DNA of 29,870 bases from Azotobacter vinelandii (lineage in GTDB: Bacteria; Pseudomonadota; Gammaproteobacteria; Pseudomonadales; Pseudomonadaceae), in the NCBI RefSeq assembly GCF_001571105.1, contig NZ_BCTD01000055.1; one strand, written 5' to 3'. Numbering within the stretch: the first letter of the stretch is position 1; each line of letters begins with the position of its first letter. Below the pieces are notes generated by a model. The model was not told where the DNA came from. It searched no databases and saw only the letters and a program-made list of their open reading frames with translations. Below, piece after piece: positions 1 to 8,372 of this stretch. The translations under genes were made by a program, and so were the position numbers.

Positions 1-1
1 A

Positions 2-229
2 GCCTCGGCCTCGCTGGCCGAACAGGCGCGACACCTGGAGGAGGCGGTGGCGGTGTTCCGCCTGGGCGCGGAGCAGTCGCATGCGTCGCCGCAGGAAACC
101 CGGGCGCCGCGCACCGCCGTGCCCCGGCTGGCACAGGCCGGCCCGGAGCAGGGACGCCAGCCGGCCGGCGCGAAGGAAAGCGCCGTCCCGGCCCTGGCCA
201 CTGCCGAAGGACAGTGGAATGAGTTTTGA
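2..229 (+). CDS. Methyl-accepting chemotaxis protein, C-terminal end (partial)
   Basis: The frame is open at the left edge and ends with TGA at 227-229. The first residues (SLAEQARHLEEAVAVFRL) match the end of the cytoplasmic coiled-coil signalling domain of chemoreceptors, where the last helix returns to the membrane. A linker of about 50 residues rich in Ala, Pro and Gln follows, and the protein ends in QWNEF. That ending fits the xWxxF pentapeptide (NWETF in Tar and Tsr of E. coli), which docks the methyltransferase CheR and the methylesterase CheB. The receptor is therefore probably a high-abundance type that assists its own adaptation. Its position just before cheY and cheZ resembles the tar-cheRBYZ order, except that cheR and cheB are not between them here. 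The ligand-binding part lies outside the window, so ligand specificity is unknown. Confidence 0.8.
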   Translation, partial: ASASLAEQARHLEEAVAVFRLGAEQSHASPQETRAPRTAVPRLAQAGPEQGRQPAGAKESAVPALATAEGQWNEF

Positions 230-263
230 CCGGGGAGATCGCCCGGCGGATCGATAACAACGA

Positions 264-286
264 GGGGCGCGTACCGCGCCCCGTTT
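264..286 (+). terminator. Hairpin between receptor gene and cheY
   Basis: GGGGCGCG (264-271) pairs perfectly with CGCGCCCC (275-282) around a 3-nt loop, followed by a short GTTT. The perfect G/C stem suggests an intrinsic terminator or attenuator after the receptor gene, but the T-tract is very short, so it may leak into cheY. Confidence 0.45.
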
Positions 287-345
287 GCATGCCACGGCGG
301 GTTTCGACAACGTGCCCGCCCTTGATTGCGAGGGGGACCATAACA

Positions 346-735
346 ATGGCCGACAAAAACATGAGCATTCTGGTGGTGGACGACTTTCCGACCATGCGCC
401 GGATCGTCCGCAGCCTGCTCAAGGAGCTGGGCTTCAACAACGTGGATGAGGCCGAGGACGGCCAGGACGCGCTGAACAAGCTGCGTGGGGGGAGCTTCGA
501 GTTCGTCGTCTCGGACTGGAACATGCCCAATCTCGATGGCCTGGAGATGCTCAAGCAGATCCGCTCCGACGACGGGCTCAAGCACCTGCCGGTGCTGATG
601 GTGACCGCCGAGGCGAAGAAGGAAAACATCATCGCCGCGGCGCAGGCAGGGGCCAATGGCTATGTGGTCAAGCCTTTCACCGCCGCGACCCTGGAGGAAA
701 AGCTGAACAAGATCTTCGAAAAACTGGGCAAGTGA
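346..735 (+). CDS. cheY: Chemotaxis response regulator CheY
   Basis: This 129-residue single receiver domain relays the receptor/CheA signal to the flagellar motor: CheY-P binds FliM and switches rotation. The acidic pair D12-D13, the phosphoacceptor D57 (in SDWNMPN), the Thr of VTAEAKKENI and the Lys of YVVKPF are all present. The whole sequence is very close to E. coli CheY, including its ending EEKLNKIFEKLGK. I chose the ATG at 346 because it gives the standard MADKN start and follows a GGGGGACC stretch; the upstream in-frame extension to 226 has no family counterpart. cheZ follows after 22 nt, so the two are presumably co-transcribed. The enterobacteria-like sequence, rather than a polar-flagellum pseudomonad CheY, hints that this flagellar cluster has a separate ancestry. 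Confidence 0.97.
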   Translation: MADKNMSILVVDDFPTMRRIVRSLLKELGFNNVDEAEDGQDALNKLRGGSFEFVVSDWNMPNLDGLEMLKQIRSDDGLKHLPVLMVTAEAKKENIIAAAQAGANGYVVKPFTAATLEEKLNKIFEKLGK

Positions 736-757
736 ACTCAGGGGAGGAGGCAGGTCC

Positions 758-1438
758 ATGAGCGCCAACGAGCTGAACGGGGGTGGCACCGCCAACCCCG
801 AGGATTTGATCCAGCGTATCGGCCAGCTTACCCGGATGTTGCGCGACAGCATGCGCGAGCTGGGTCTGGACAAGGAAATCGAAAAGGCGGCCCAGGCGAT
901 CCCGGATGCGCGCGATCGTCTCGGCTACATCGCCGCGATGACCGAGCAGGCCGCCGACCGGGCACTCAACGCCGTCGACCGCGCCCAGCCGATCCAGGAC
1001 GAACTGGCCGAGGGCGCGAAGGCGCTGGACGAGCGCTGGCAGGCCTGGTTTGCCGATCCGATGGAGCTGGAACAGGCCAAGGCATTGGTCACCGACACCC
1101 GTGCCTATCTGGCCGCCGTGCCGCAACTGACCCAGGCGACCCAGGGGCAGTTGCTGGAAATCCTGATGGCTCAGGATTTTCAGGACCTGACCGGCCAGGT
1201 GATCAAGAAGATGATGGAGGTGATCCAGGCGATCGAGCACCAGTTGCTCCAAGTGCTGATCGATAGCGTGCCCGACGGCGACGAACAGACGGTTCTGAAA
1301 CGTCTGGCCGAGGCCGAGTGGGAACCGGTCGACGACCACAAGAAATTGCTCAACGGACCGCAGATCAAGCCCACTCCGGGCGATGCGGTGGCCAGCCAGG
1401 ATCAGGTCGACGATCTGCTCGAACAGCTCGGTTTCTGA
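758..1438 (+). CDS. cheZ: CheY-P phosphatase CheZ
   Basis: This 226-residue, almost entirely helical protein speeds dephosphorylation of CheY-P and so ends the tumble signal. The active-site segment AQDFQDLTGQVI spans residues 138-149 and contains D143 and Q147, the same numbers as in E. coli CheZ; the Gln inserts into the CheY active site. The C-terminal tail DQVDDLLEQLGF matches the CheY-binding helix of the family, after a flexible linker that includes PTPGDAVASQ. The start at 758 has a good GGGGAGGAGG ribosome binding site. Its length is normal for the family. It lies directly downstream of cheY, and a 439-bp spacer full of repeats separates it from flhB. Confidence 0.97.
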   Translation: MSANELNGGGTANPEDLIQRIGQLTRMLRDSMRELGLDKEIEKAAQAIPDARDRLGYIAAMTEQAADRALNAVDRAQPIQDELAEGAKALDERWQAWFADPMELEQAKALVTDTRAYLAAVPQLTQATQGQLLEILMAQDFQDLTGQVIKKMMEVIQAIEHQLLQVLIDSVPDGDEQTVLKRLAEAEWEPVDDHKKLLNGPQIKPTPGDAVASQDQVDDLLEQLGF

Positions 1439-1477
1439 CCTGGGAGTAGATACCGTCTTGCCGCTCACCGAGCGACA

Positions 1478-1713
1478 GCATGTAGGGTGGACGGCCGGAG
1501 CCATCCATCCACCGTGGCTTGGGATTTATCCGCGACCGACCCGCCCACGGGGCGCCGATGCCGACTTGCCGCGCCTTCGGCGCGGGTCGCGAATGAATCC
1601 GCTCCTACAAGGGGGAACGGCGAACCTTCACCGTTGTGGCCGCAGCCAGGTGTGGAGCGAGCTTGCTCGCGATCGCTTTTGTCCTGCCGCATCGCCAGCG
1701 AGCCGGTTCCTGC
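1478..1713. repeat. Cluster of REP-type palindromes in the cheZ-flhB spacer
   Basis: The 439-bp gap between cheZ and flhB holds no gene I can support. It contains three different dispersed palindromic elements. The first is a TAGGGTGGA...CCATCCACC element at about 1481-1513. The second is a Pseudomonas-type REP at about 1571-1610, which on the minus strand reads TTGTAGGAGCGGATTCATTC and carries a GCGCCTTCGGCGC hairpin. The third is a GGAGCGAGCTTGCTCGCGA element at about 1653-1672, with a degraded inverted partner near 1690-1713. Such elements in pseudomonads sit in intergenic spaces and can terminate transcription or stabilise mRNA. Here they separate the chemotaxis genes from the export-apparatus genes. 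Confidence 0.7.
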
Positions 1714-1877
1714 CGTCCAGGCACTCGTGGGCGTGCGGCGGGCGTTTCTCCCGGCCTTCGCCAATCGCCGCATAAACATGGAATTCGTCACGCTGTTCGG
1801 ATGATGGCCCCTGGACATGTCCCGGCAGAATGGCCGCCGTTCATCTGCACGAGTCGCCGGCGGCGCACTGGTGGGTC

Positions 1878-3038
1878 ATGGCTGACGAGAGCAGCGATCA
1901 GGAAAAGACCGAAGCGGCGAGTCCGCGACGCCTGGAGAAGGCCCGGGAAGAGGGGCAGGTCGCCCGTTCGCGCGAGTTGACCACCTTCCTGCTGCTGCTG
2001 GCCGGCATCGCCGCCCTGTGGAGCATGGGCGGGCTGCTTCACGAGCGGCTGGCCGAGGTCATGGAGCAGGCCCTGCTGTTCGAGCGGGCCCAGGCCTTCG
2101 ATAGCGCCCGCATGCTGGCGCGTTTCTGGGAGCTGGGCGAGGGCACGCTGTTCACGTTGCTGCCGCTGTTTCTGCTGATGGCGTTGGTGGCTCTGGTCGC
2201 GCCGTCGCTGCTCGGCGGTCTGCTGGTTTCGGCCAAGGCGCTGCAGCCGCAACTGGCCCGGCTCAACCCGCTCAAGGGCCTCAAGCGGGTCTTCTCGACC
2301 CAGGCGCTGGCCGAACTCGGCAAGGCCGTCGCCAAGAGCATCCTGGTCGGCTGGATCGCGGTGTTTTTCCTGCGCAAATACATCGACGAACTGATGGCGC
2401 TGTCCGGCATGCCGATCCGCGAGGCCCTGGCCGATGCCATGCGGCTGATGGCCCTGGCCAGCGCGATGATCGTGCTGGGGCTGATCCTGGTGGTGGCCCT
2501 GGACGTGCCCTACCAGTTGTGGAGCCACGCCAGGAAATTGCGCATGAGCAAGGAGGAACTGCGCCAGGAGCACAAGGAGTCGGAGGGCGATCCCCACGTC
2601 AAGGGACGCATCCGTTCGCAGCAGCAGGCCATGGCGCGCTCGCGGATGATGAGCAAGGTGCCGACGGCCGACGTGATCGTCACCAACCCTACCCACTACG
2701 CCGTCGCGCTCAGCTACCGGGACGGGCAGATGGGCGCGCCGCGGGTGGTCGCCAAGGGCGCCGATGCGCTGGCCGCGCGCATCCGCGAGCTGGGTGGCGA
2801 GCATGCCGTGCCGTTGCTGGAGGCCGCGCCCCTGGCGCGGGCGCTCTATTACCACGTCGATCTCGACCGGGAAATCCCGGTGGAGTTGTATACCGCCGTG
2901 GCCGAGGTGCTGGCCTGGGCCTACCGCCTGCGGCAGGTGCGCGAGGAGGGCGGCGAGATGCCGGAAACCCCGCGCGACCTGCCGGTGCCGGAGGGCATGG
3001 ACGAGCGCGGCCAATCCGAGGAATCGCAGACCCGATGA
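1878..3038 (+). CDS. flhB: Flagellar type III export protein FlhB
   Basis: FlhB is the substrate-specificity switch of the flagellar export gate. This 386-residue protein starts with the soluble family N-terminus (EKTEAASPRRLEKAREEGQVARS). Four hydrophobic segments follow between about residues 33 and 215, then the charged linker and the cytoplasmic domain. The autocleavage motif NPTH lies at residues 270-273 (N269 in Salmonella); cleavage there changes export from rod/hook to filament substrates. The ATG at 1878 gives the canonical MADESSDQEKTE start; an earlier in-frame start at 1830 would add an atypical peptide. The stop overlaps the flhA start (ATGA at 3035-3038), which indicates translational coupling. 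The tail after residue 360 is acidic and Pro/Glu-rich. Confidence 0.97.
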   Translation: MADESSDQEKTEAASPRRLEKAREEGQVARSRELTTFLLLLAGIAALWSMGGLLHERLAEVMEQALLFERAQAFDSARMLARFWELGEGTLFTLLPLFLLMALVALVAPSLLGGLLVSAKALQPQLARLNPLKGLKRVFSTQALAELGKAVAKSILVGWIAVFFLRKYIDELMALSGMPIREALADAMRLMALASAMIVLGLILVVALDVPYQLWSHARKLRMSKEELRQEHKESEGDPHVKGRIRSQQQAMARSRMMSKVPTADVIVTNPTHYAVALSYRDGQMGAPRVVAKGADALAARIRELGGEHAVPLLEAAPLARALYYHVDLDREIPVELYTAVAEVLAWAYRLRQVREEGGEMPETPRDLPVPEGMDERGQSEESQTR

Positions 3039-5119
3039 AAGCTTTGACCAATCTACTGGGCTCCGGCTCCTGGCAGGCGCGGCCGGACTTCAAGCTGCTG
3101 GCCGGGCCGGTGCTGATCATCCTCATCCTGTCGATGATGATCCTGCCCCTGCCGCCATTCGTCCTCGACCTGTTCTTCACCTTCAACATCGCCCTGGCGA
3201 TCATGGTCCTGCTGGTGAGCATGCTCACCGAGAAACCCCTGGACTTCGCCGCCTTCCCGGCGATCCTGCTGTTCACCACCCTGCTGCGCCTGTCGCTGAA
3301 CGTCGCTTCCACCCGTGTGGTGCTGATGGAGGGCCACACGGGCACCGGCGCCGCCGGCAAGGTGATTGAGGCCTTCGGCGAGTTCCTGGTCGGCGGCAAC
3401 TTCGCCGTGGGCCTGGCGGTGTTCCTGATCCTGGTGATCATCAACTTCATGGTCATCACCAAGGGCGCCGGACGCATCGCCGAAGTGGGCGCGCGCTTCA
3501 CCCTCGACTCCATGCCCGGCAAGCAGATGGCCATCGACGCCGACCTGAACGCCGGCCTGATCGGCGAGGCGGAAGCCCGCCAGCGGCGCCGCGAGGTGGC
3601 CCAGGAGGCCGAGTTCTACGGCTCGATGGACGGCGCCAGCAAGTTCGTCCGCGGCGACGCCATGGCCGGCATGGTGATCATGGCGGTGAACATCCTCGGC
3701 GGCCTGCTGATCGGCATGCTGCAGCACGACATGGCTTTCGCCGACGCCGCCCACACCTACGTCATGCTGACCATCGGCGACGGTCTGGTGGCGCAGATTC
3801 CGGCGCTGGTCATCTCCATCGCCGCCGGTGTCACCGTCTCGCGGGTGAATACCGAGCAGGACGTCGGCCAGCAGATGCTCGGCCAGTTGTTCAGCCGGCC
3901 GCAGGTGCTGATCCTGGCCGCCGCTGTGATCGGCCTGCTCGGCCTGGTGCCTGGGATGCCCAACTTCGTCTTCTTGCTGTTCACCGCGCTGCTCGCCGGC
4001 CTCGGCTGGTGGCTGAGCCGGCGCGAGCAGGAGCGCCTGGTCGAGCAGGTGGTCAACGAGGCGCCGCCGGCCAGCAGGATGGAGGCCCCGGAGGCCAGTT
4101 GGGACGACGTGCAACTGGTCGACACCCTGGGCCTGGAGGTCGGCCACCGGCTGATCCCGCTGGTCGACAACCGCCAGCAGGGCGAATTGCTCGCGCGGAT
4201 CAAGAGCGTGCGCAAGAAGTTCGCCCAGGACATCGGCTTTCTGCCGCCGGTGGTGCACATCCGCGACAACCTGGAGCTGGGCCCGAACACCTACGTGATC
4301 ACCCTCAAGGGTGTGGAGATCGGCCGTGGCGAGATCCATCCCGGCAAGTGGCTGGCGATCGATCCCGGCCAGGTCAGCGGGCGTCTCGAAGGGGTCGCCA
4401 CCACCGACCCGGCCTTCAACCTGCCGGCGATCTGGATCGATGCGAACCTGCGCGAGCACGGGCAGATCTACGGCTACACGGTGGTCGACGCCGGCACGGT
4501 CACCGCCACCCACCTCAACCACCTGCTGCACCGGCATGCCGCCGACCTGCTCGGACGCGGCGAGGTGCAGCGGCTGCTCGACAAGCTCGGCGACGAGAAC
4601 AAGGCCTTGGTCGAGGAGGTGGTGCCCAAGCTGATCCCGCCCAACACCCTGCAGCGCATCCTGCAGAACCTGCTGGAGGAGGAGGTGTCGATCCGCGACA
4701 TGCGCAGCATCCTCGATGCCTTGGCCGAGCACGCCGCCGCCCAGCCGAACGATGTCCAGGAACTGACCGCCATGGTGCGCGTGGCGCTGGGCCGGGCCAT
4801 CACCCAGCAGTGGTTCGGCAGCCGCAGCGAGCTGCACGTCATCGGCCTCGACCTGCAACTGGAGCAGGTGCTGCTGCAGGCGGTGAACAACGGCGCCCTG
4901 GAGCCGGGTCTGGCCGACAGCCTGATGCAACAGACCGAAACCGCCCTGGCCCGCCAGGAGGCCAACGGCGAGCCGCCGGTGCTGGTGGTGCCGCACCGGC
5001 TGCGCGCGCTGCTCTCGCGCTTCCTGCGCCGGCGCCTGCGCCATCTGGTGGTGATGTCCATGGTGGAGCTGCCTGACGACCGCTCCCTGCGCGTGACCAG
5101 CCTGATCGGAGGGAAATGA
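3035..5119 (+). CDS. flhA: Flagellar type III export gate protein FlhA
   Basis: This 694-residue integral membrane protein forms the nonameric export gate. The first 330 residues or so carry about eight transmembrane helices, with the conserved RLSLNVASTR motif and the FHIPEP-family signature around GRIAEVGARFTLDSMPGKQ, which precedes a charged cytoplasmic loop (GEAEARQRRREVAQEAEFYG). A linker leads to the C-terminal cytoplasmic domain of about 340 residues that docks chaperone-substrate complexes. Its length is standard (about 690). It overlaps flhB by 4 nt and ends 3 nt before flhF, so flhB-flhA-flhF form a tight operon. I chose the ATG at 3035 (MKALTNLLG) because the upstream in-frame sequence is out-of-frame flhB. 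Confidence 0.97.
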   Translation: MKALTNLLGSGSWQARPDFKLLAGPVLIILILSMMILPLPPFVLDLFFTFNIALAIMVLLVSMLTEKPLDFAAFPAILLFTTLLRLSLNVASTRVVLMEGHTGTGAAGKVIEAFGEFLVGGNFAVGLAVFLILVIINFMVITKGAGRIAEVGARFTLDSMPGKQMAIDADLNAGLIGEAEARQRRREVAQEAEFYGSMDGASKFVRGDAMAGMVIMAVNILGGLLIGMLQHDMAFADAAHTYVMLTIGDGLVAQIPALVISIAAGVTVSRVNTEQDVGQQMLGQLFSRPQVLILAAAVIGLLGLVPGMPNFVFLLFTALLAGLGWWLSRREQERLVEQVVNEAPPASRMEAPEASWDDVQLVDTLGLEVGHRLIPLVDNRQQGELLARIKSVRKKFAQDIGFLPPVVHIRDNLELGPNTYVITLKGVEIGRGEIHPGKWLAIDPGQVSGRLEGVATTDPAFNLPAIWIDANLREHGQIYGYTVVDAGTVTATHLNHLLHRHAADLLGRGEVQRLLDKLGDENKALVEEVVPKLIPPNTLQRILQNLLEEEVSIRDMRSILDALAEHAAAQPNDVQELTAMVRVALGRAITQQWFGSRSELHVIGLDLQLEQVLLQAVNNGALEPGLADSLMQQTETALARQEANGEPPVLVVPHRLRALLSRFLRRRLRHLVVMSMVELPDDRSLRVTSLIGGK

Positions 5120-5122
5120 TCC

Positions 5123-7399
5123 ATGAGCGTCAGACGTTTCGTCGCGCCCAACAGCCGCGAGGCCATGCGCCAGGTGCGCGAGGTTCTGGGCGAGGACGCC
5201 TTGATCCTGTCCAATCGTCCCGTCGCCGAAGGCGTGGAAATCCTCGCCCTGGCCGAGGAGGAGCAACAGGCGGCCCAGGCCGCCGCCGCGTCCCCCGCCG
5301 TGCAGGCGCGGCCGGCCGCTGCCGGGGAGGCGCACCGGGAGTCCGCTGCCGCGCCGGTCGGGCGGATGCCGGTCCCGCCCGTGCCGACGGCCGTCCCCCT
5401 CGATTTCGCTGCCCTCGGCCAGCGCCTGCTCGGCGAGATGCAGGACATGCGCGCCCTGCTCGACCGGCAGATACCGGTCCCGGCGACTGGCGGCGGCTGC
5501 CGTGGCCAACTGCGCCAGCGCCTGCTCGGCGCCGGCTTCGGCCCCTGCCTGGGCGACGAGATCCTCGCCGGCCTGCCGGCCGAACTGGCCGCCGGCCCGG
5601 CCTCGGCGCCGGCCCTGCAGGCCTGGCTGGAGCGTCAGTTGGAAGCACGCCTGCCGCTGCTCGAAGACGAGGCCGCGCTGCTCGATGCCGGCGGGGTGAT
5701 CGCCCTGATCGGCCCCACCGGCGTGGGCAAGACCACCACCGCCGCCAAGCTCGCGGCGCGCTACGTGATGCGCCACGGCGCCAGCCAGGTTGCCCTGATC
5801 AGCACCGACAGCTTCCGTATCGGTGCCCATGAGCAACTGCGCATCTATGCCCGCCTGCTCGGCGTCGAGGTGCACACGCTGGCCGCCGTCGCGCCGCTCG
5901 AACCCCTGCTCGCCGGACTGGCCGACAAACGTCTGGTGATCATCGACACCGTCGGCATGAGCCAGCGCGACCGCCGCCTGCTCACCCAGATCAATCAGCT
6001 CGGCGCCGCCGGCCGCCCGGTGCGGCTGATGCTGCTGCTCAACGCCGCCTGCCACGGTGACACCCTGGAGGAGGTGGTCGGCACCTACCAGCGCGCCGCC
6101 CTGGCCGCCGGCGCCCGGTTGCGTGACTGCATCGTCAGCAAGTGCGACGAGGCCGCGCGGCTCGGCCCGGTACTGGACATCCTCATGCGCCACGGTCTGC
6201 GCCTGAACTATCTGACCAGCGGCCAGCAGGTGCCGGAAGACCTGCAGGTTGCCGAGGCCCGGCCGCTGCTGCGACAGGCGCTGGCGGCCAGCCAGTCGTC
6301 GCCGTTCGTGCCCGAGGAGGCGCTGGACGGCGGCGGACGGCGTCTCGACAGTTGGGCCCGCGGTCTGTTCGGTCGTGGCCGCAGCCTGGCCGCCGCGTTC
6401 GAAGGGCTGCGCCGCGAGCTGGATGGCTTCGCCTTGCTGGAGCGCGCCTGGCGCCTGGCCGCCCTGCCGGCCGGCGTACAGGGGGAGCGGCTGGCCCGGC
6501 TGCTGGAAGAGGAGGACGAGGCCGCCGACACGGGCGTGCGGCAACTGCTCTGGGGCAGCGGCAAGCCGGTGCCGGGCGCCACCTGGAACATGCCGCTGCT
6601 GACGCTGGACCCGGCGGGGCGACTGCAACTCCGTCCCTGGCTGGCCCACCTGTTGCCGACCGGACACGAGCAGCGTCTGGACTGGGCCTTCGAGCGGCTC
6701 GAAGCGCGTCGCCACCTGCTGGCGGTGGCTCCGGAGGGCGGCTTCCTGCGAGCCCTGACGCACCTGCGCAGTCCCTGGATCGGCGCGGCGCGTTCCGTCA
6801 ATCGCGTCGAGTTCCAGGGCGAACGTCACGCCCTGGCGCGCCTGGGCGAGGTCGCCGAGAACCATGGCAGCCTGCAACTGCGCCATCGTGGCCGACCGCT
6901 GTGGCTGGAACTACGGTATCTGCCGGTCGCCTTGCGCGTCGCCGGCGAACGTGCTGGGGAGTGGGCACCCTGGCCGCTACAAGCCTGGTTCGGCACCCTG
7001 CGCGATGCTGACAGCGGCCGCTCGCTCGGTCAGCGCCACTGGCTGGCCTGGTCGCCCGAGACGGAGCGCCTGGCGCTCGCCGAGCAGGCCGACGGGGTGC
7101 GTCTGCTGCTGGCTGGCGAGGATCTGCCGGCGCTGACCTTGCGTGCCTGGCAGGCGCTCGGCGAGCTTCAGGCTCCCCCGCGGACGGAACTGCGGCTGTT
7201 CCTCGCCGCCGCCCTGGCCGCCGGCGCCAGCCGCCTGGATCAGTCCGCCGAGGATTGGGCGATGGACCTGCGCGCCAGGCTGGCCGGCCTGGGCGGCGGG
7301 CGACGTCCGCGCGGTCCCGCCCAGCAGCTCGATTCCTTGTTGCATCTTTTGGCCGCCGGCGACGCCTTCCGCCAGCTCGGCGACGAGATCGGCCACTGA
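5123..7399 (+). CDS. flhF: SRP-type GTPase FlhF with a long C-terminal extension
   Basis: FlhF is a GTPase of the signal-recognition-particle family that places or counts flagella. The N-terminal B domain (MSVRRFVAPNSREAMRQVRE) is typical. An Ala/Pro-rich linker follows, and then the NG domain with P-loop GPTGVGKTT at residues 197-205, the DSFRIGAHEQL motif, DTVGMSQRD and SKCDEA (a variant of the usual TKLDE guanine motif). Known FlhF proteins of pseudomonads and vibrios end soon after the GQxVPEDL motif, found here at residues 368-374. This protein continues for about 360 more residues, rich in Trp, Arg and Leu, in which I recognise no domain. The codon bias and GC content of the extension match the rest of the gene, so the frame looks real. 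It starts 3 nt after flhA and overlaps the next gene (TGATG). Confidence 0.93.
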   Translation: MSVRRFVAPNSREAMRQVREVLGEDALILSNRPVAEGVEILALAEEEQQAAQAAAASPAVQARPAAAGEAHRESAAAPVGRMPVPPVPTAVPLDFAALGQRLLGEMQDMRALLDRQIPVPATGGGCRGQLRQRLLGAGFGPCLGDEILAGLPAELAAGPASAPALQAWLERQLEARLPLLEDEAALLDAGGVIALIGPTGVGKTTTAAKLAARYVMRHGASQVALISTDSFRIGAHEQLRIYARLLGVEVHTLAAVAPLEPLLAGLADKRLVIIDTVGMSQRDRRLLTQINQLGAAGRPVRLMLLLNAACHGDTLEEVVGTYQRAALAAGARLRDCIVSKCDEAARLGPVLDILMRHGLRLNYLTSGQQVPEDLQVAEARPLLRQALAASQSSPFVPEEALDGGGRRLDSWARGLFGRGRSLAAAFEGLRRELDGFALLERAWRLAALPAGVQGERLARLLEEEDEAADTGVRQLLWGSGKPVPGATWNMPLLTLDPAGRLQLRPWLAHLLPTGHEQRLDWAFERLEARRHLLAVAPEGGFLRALTHLRSPWIGAARSVNRVEFQGERHALARLGEVAENHGSLQLRHRGRPLWLELRYLPVALRVAGERAGEWAPWPLQAWFGTLRDADSGRSLGQRHWLAWSPETERLALAEQADGVRLLLAGEDLPALTLRAWQALGELQAPPRTELRLFLAAALAAGASRLDQSAEDWAMDLRARLAGLGGGRRPRGPAQQLDSLLHLLAAGDAFRQLGDEIGH

Positions 7400-7950
7400 T
7401 GGCTGGCCCGGAAGATCAGGATGGCTTCGGTCCGCTCGATCAGGCCGCCGGCCTGCGCCGCTGGGCGGCGCGGCATGGCGCGGACGCCGAGTCCATCGTC
7501 GCCGCGCCATCGGTCGCCGCGCCATCCTCGGACATCGCCGGGACGCCGCGCCCGACCCTGATGGTGGTCGGTCTGCCGTCCGGCTCCCGGCGCCTGGAGC
7601 GGGTGCGCCAGGCCCTGCGGCGCTGGCGGGCCAACGGCCATGCCTGGGTCGGTGATCCGGCCCGCTGGCAATTGGTCGCCCTGGCGGAGGACAGTCCGCA
7701 CCTGCACACCCTGGCCTGCCAGCAGCCGCGCTGGGGCCTGTGGGTCGAGGGCGATCCGGACGGCTTCCGGCGCGCCTACCGGTGCCTGCGCCGCCTGCGC
7801 GAGGGTGGCGGACCGATCCGCCTGCTGGTCGTGCATCCGGGCTTCGTCTCGCACGCGGGGCTGCTCGACAACCTGCGCCAGGCCGCGAGCGCTTTTCTCG
7901 GGATCGAGCTGCTGCTGTTGACCGAGCGGCCGGCAGGGCCGAGGGGATGA
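7399..7950 (+). CDS. Reduced FlhG/FleN-like protein lacking the ATPase P-loop
   Basis: This 183-residue protein occupies the place of flhG/fleN, the MinD-type ATPase that partners FlhF. It keeps a DQAAGLR sequence at residues 14-20, which matches the DQAxxLR helix by which FlhG stimulates the FlhF GTPase. The MinD Walker A motif (KGGVGKT) is absent, as are the rest of the nucleotide-binding signatures; GLPSGSRRLERV stands where a P-loop might be expected. The second half (FRRAYRCLRRLREG, then IRLLVVHPG and LRQAASAFLGIELLLL) resembles the helix/strand pattern of the C-terminal half of FlhG. I infer a minimal FlhF activator that has lost ATP-dependent dimerisation. The start overlaps the flhF stop (TGATG) and the stop overlaps flhE (ATGA), so expression is coupled to both. 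Confidence 0.65.
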   Translation: MAGPEDQDGFGPLDQAAGLRRWAARHGADAESIVAAPSVAAPSSDIAGTPRPTLMVVGLPSGSRRLERVRQALRRWRANGHAWVGDPARWQLVALAEDSPHLHTLACQQPRWGLWVEGDPDGFRRAYRCLRRLREGGGPIRLLVVHPGFVSHAGLLDNLRQAASAFLGIELLLLTERPAGPRG

Positions 7951-8372
7951 GGTCGGGCCGCCGCGCCGGGACCTTCATGTCCGCCGGACTTCTGCTCGGC
8001 CTCTCGCTGGCCCCGCCGGCAAGCGCCGTGGGTGGGCAGGGCGCGCCGGGAAGCTGGCAGGCGCACGTTCCCGGCCCGCGCCTCGCGGTGCCGGGCCGGG
8101 AGCGCGCCTCCGTCCCCCTGCAGCCGCCGGATCTTGCCCGTGAGCGGCGTCTGGCCGAGGTGCGCTGGCGCTTCGCGCTGGCGCCCTCGGCACAGGTGAG
8201 GGCCTGGCTCTGTCATCCGCAGCGCTGCATCGAACTGCCCCGCAACCGGGGGCGCAGCGCCGCGCTGGCCGGGCTGGACGCCGGCCAGCCGCTGTGGTTC
8301 CGCTTTCGCCTGGCGCCCCGTGCCGAACCGCAGCCGGTCGGGGCAATCGAGTTGATCGTCGAGTACCGCTGA
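7947..8372 (+). CDS. flhE: Periplasmic flagellar protein FlhE
   Basis: The 141-residue product has a signal peptide (positively charged start, LLLGLSLAPPASA core, cleavage likely after residue 27). The mature part shows the FlhE family pattern: GSWQAHVPGPRLAVPGRE, then VPLQPPD, VRWRFAL, a cysteine pair in WLCHPQRCIEL, and a terminal IELIVEYR. In enterobacteria flhE is the last gene of flhBAE; it has been linked to proton leakage through the export apparatus and to regulation of filament growth. Here flhF and an flhG-like gene are inserted between flhA and flhE. The ATG at 7947 overlaps the previous stop; an alternative start at 7977 would still leave a hydrophobic signal core. FlhE is uncommon in polar-flagellated pseudomonads. 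Confidence 0.85.
   Translation: MRSGRRAGTFMSAGLLLGLSLAPPASAVGGQGAPGSWQAHVPGPRLAVPGRERASVPLQPPDLARERRLAEVRWRFALAPSAQVRAWLCHPQRCIELPRNRGRSAALAGLDAGQPLWFRFRLAPRAEPQPVGAIELIVEYR

Noticed and set aside
1788..3014. 408-residue minus-strand frame opposite flhB
   Set aside because: It is a shadow of flhB, which is certain from the NPTH motif and membrane segments.
3053..6886. 1277-residue minus-strand open frame opposite flhA and flhF
   Set aside because: It is antisense to three certain genes in very GC-rich DNA; its His/Gln/Gly-rich translation has no domain pattern.
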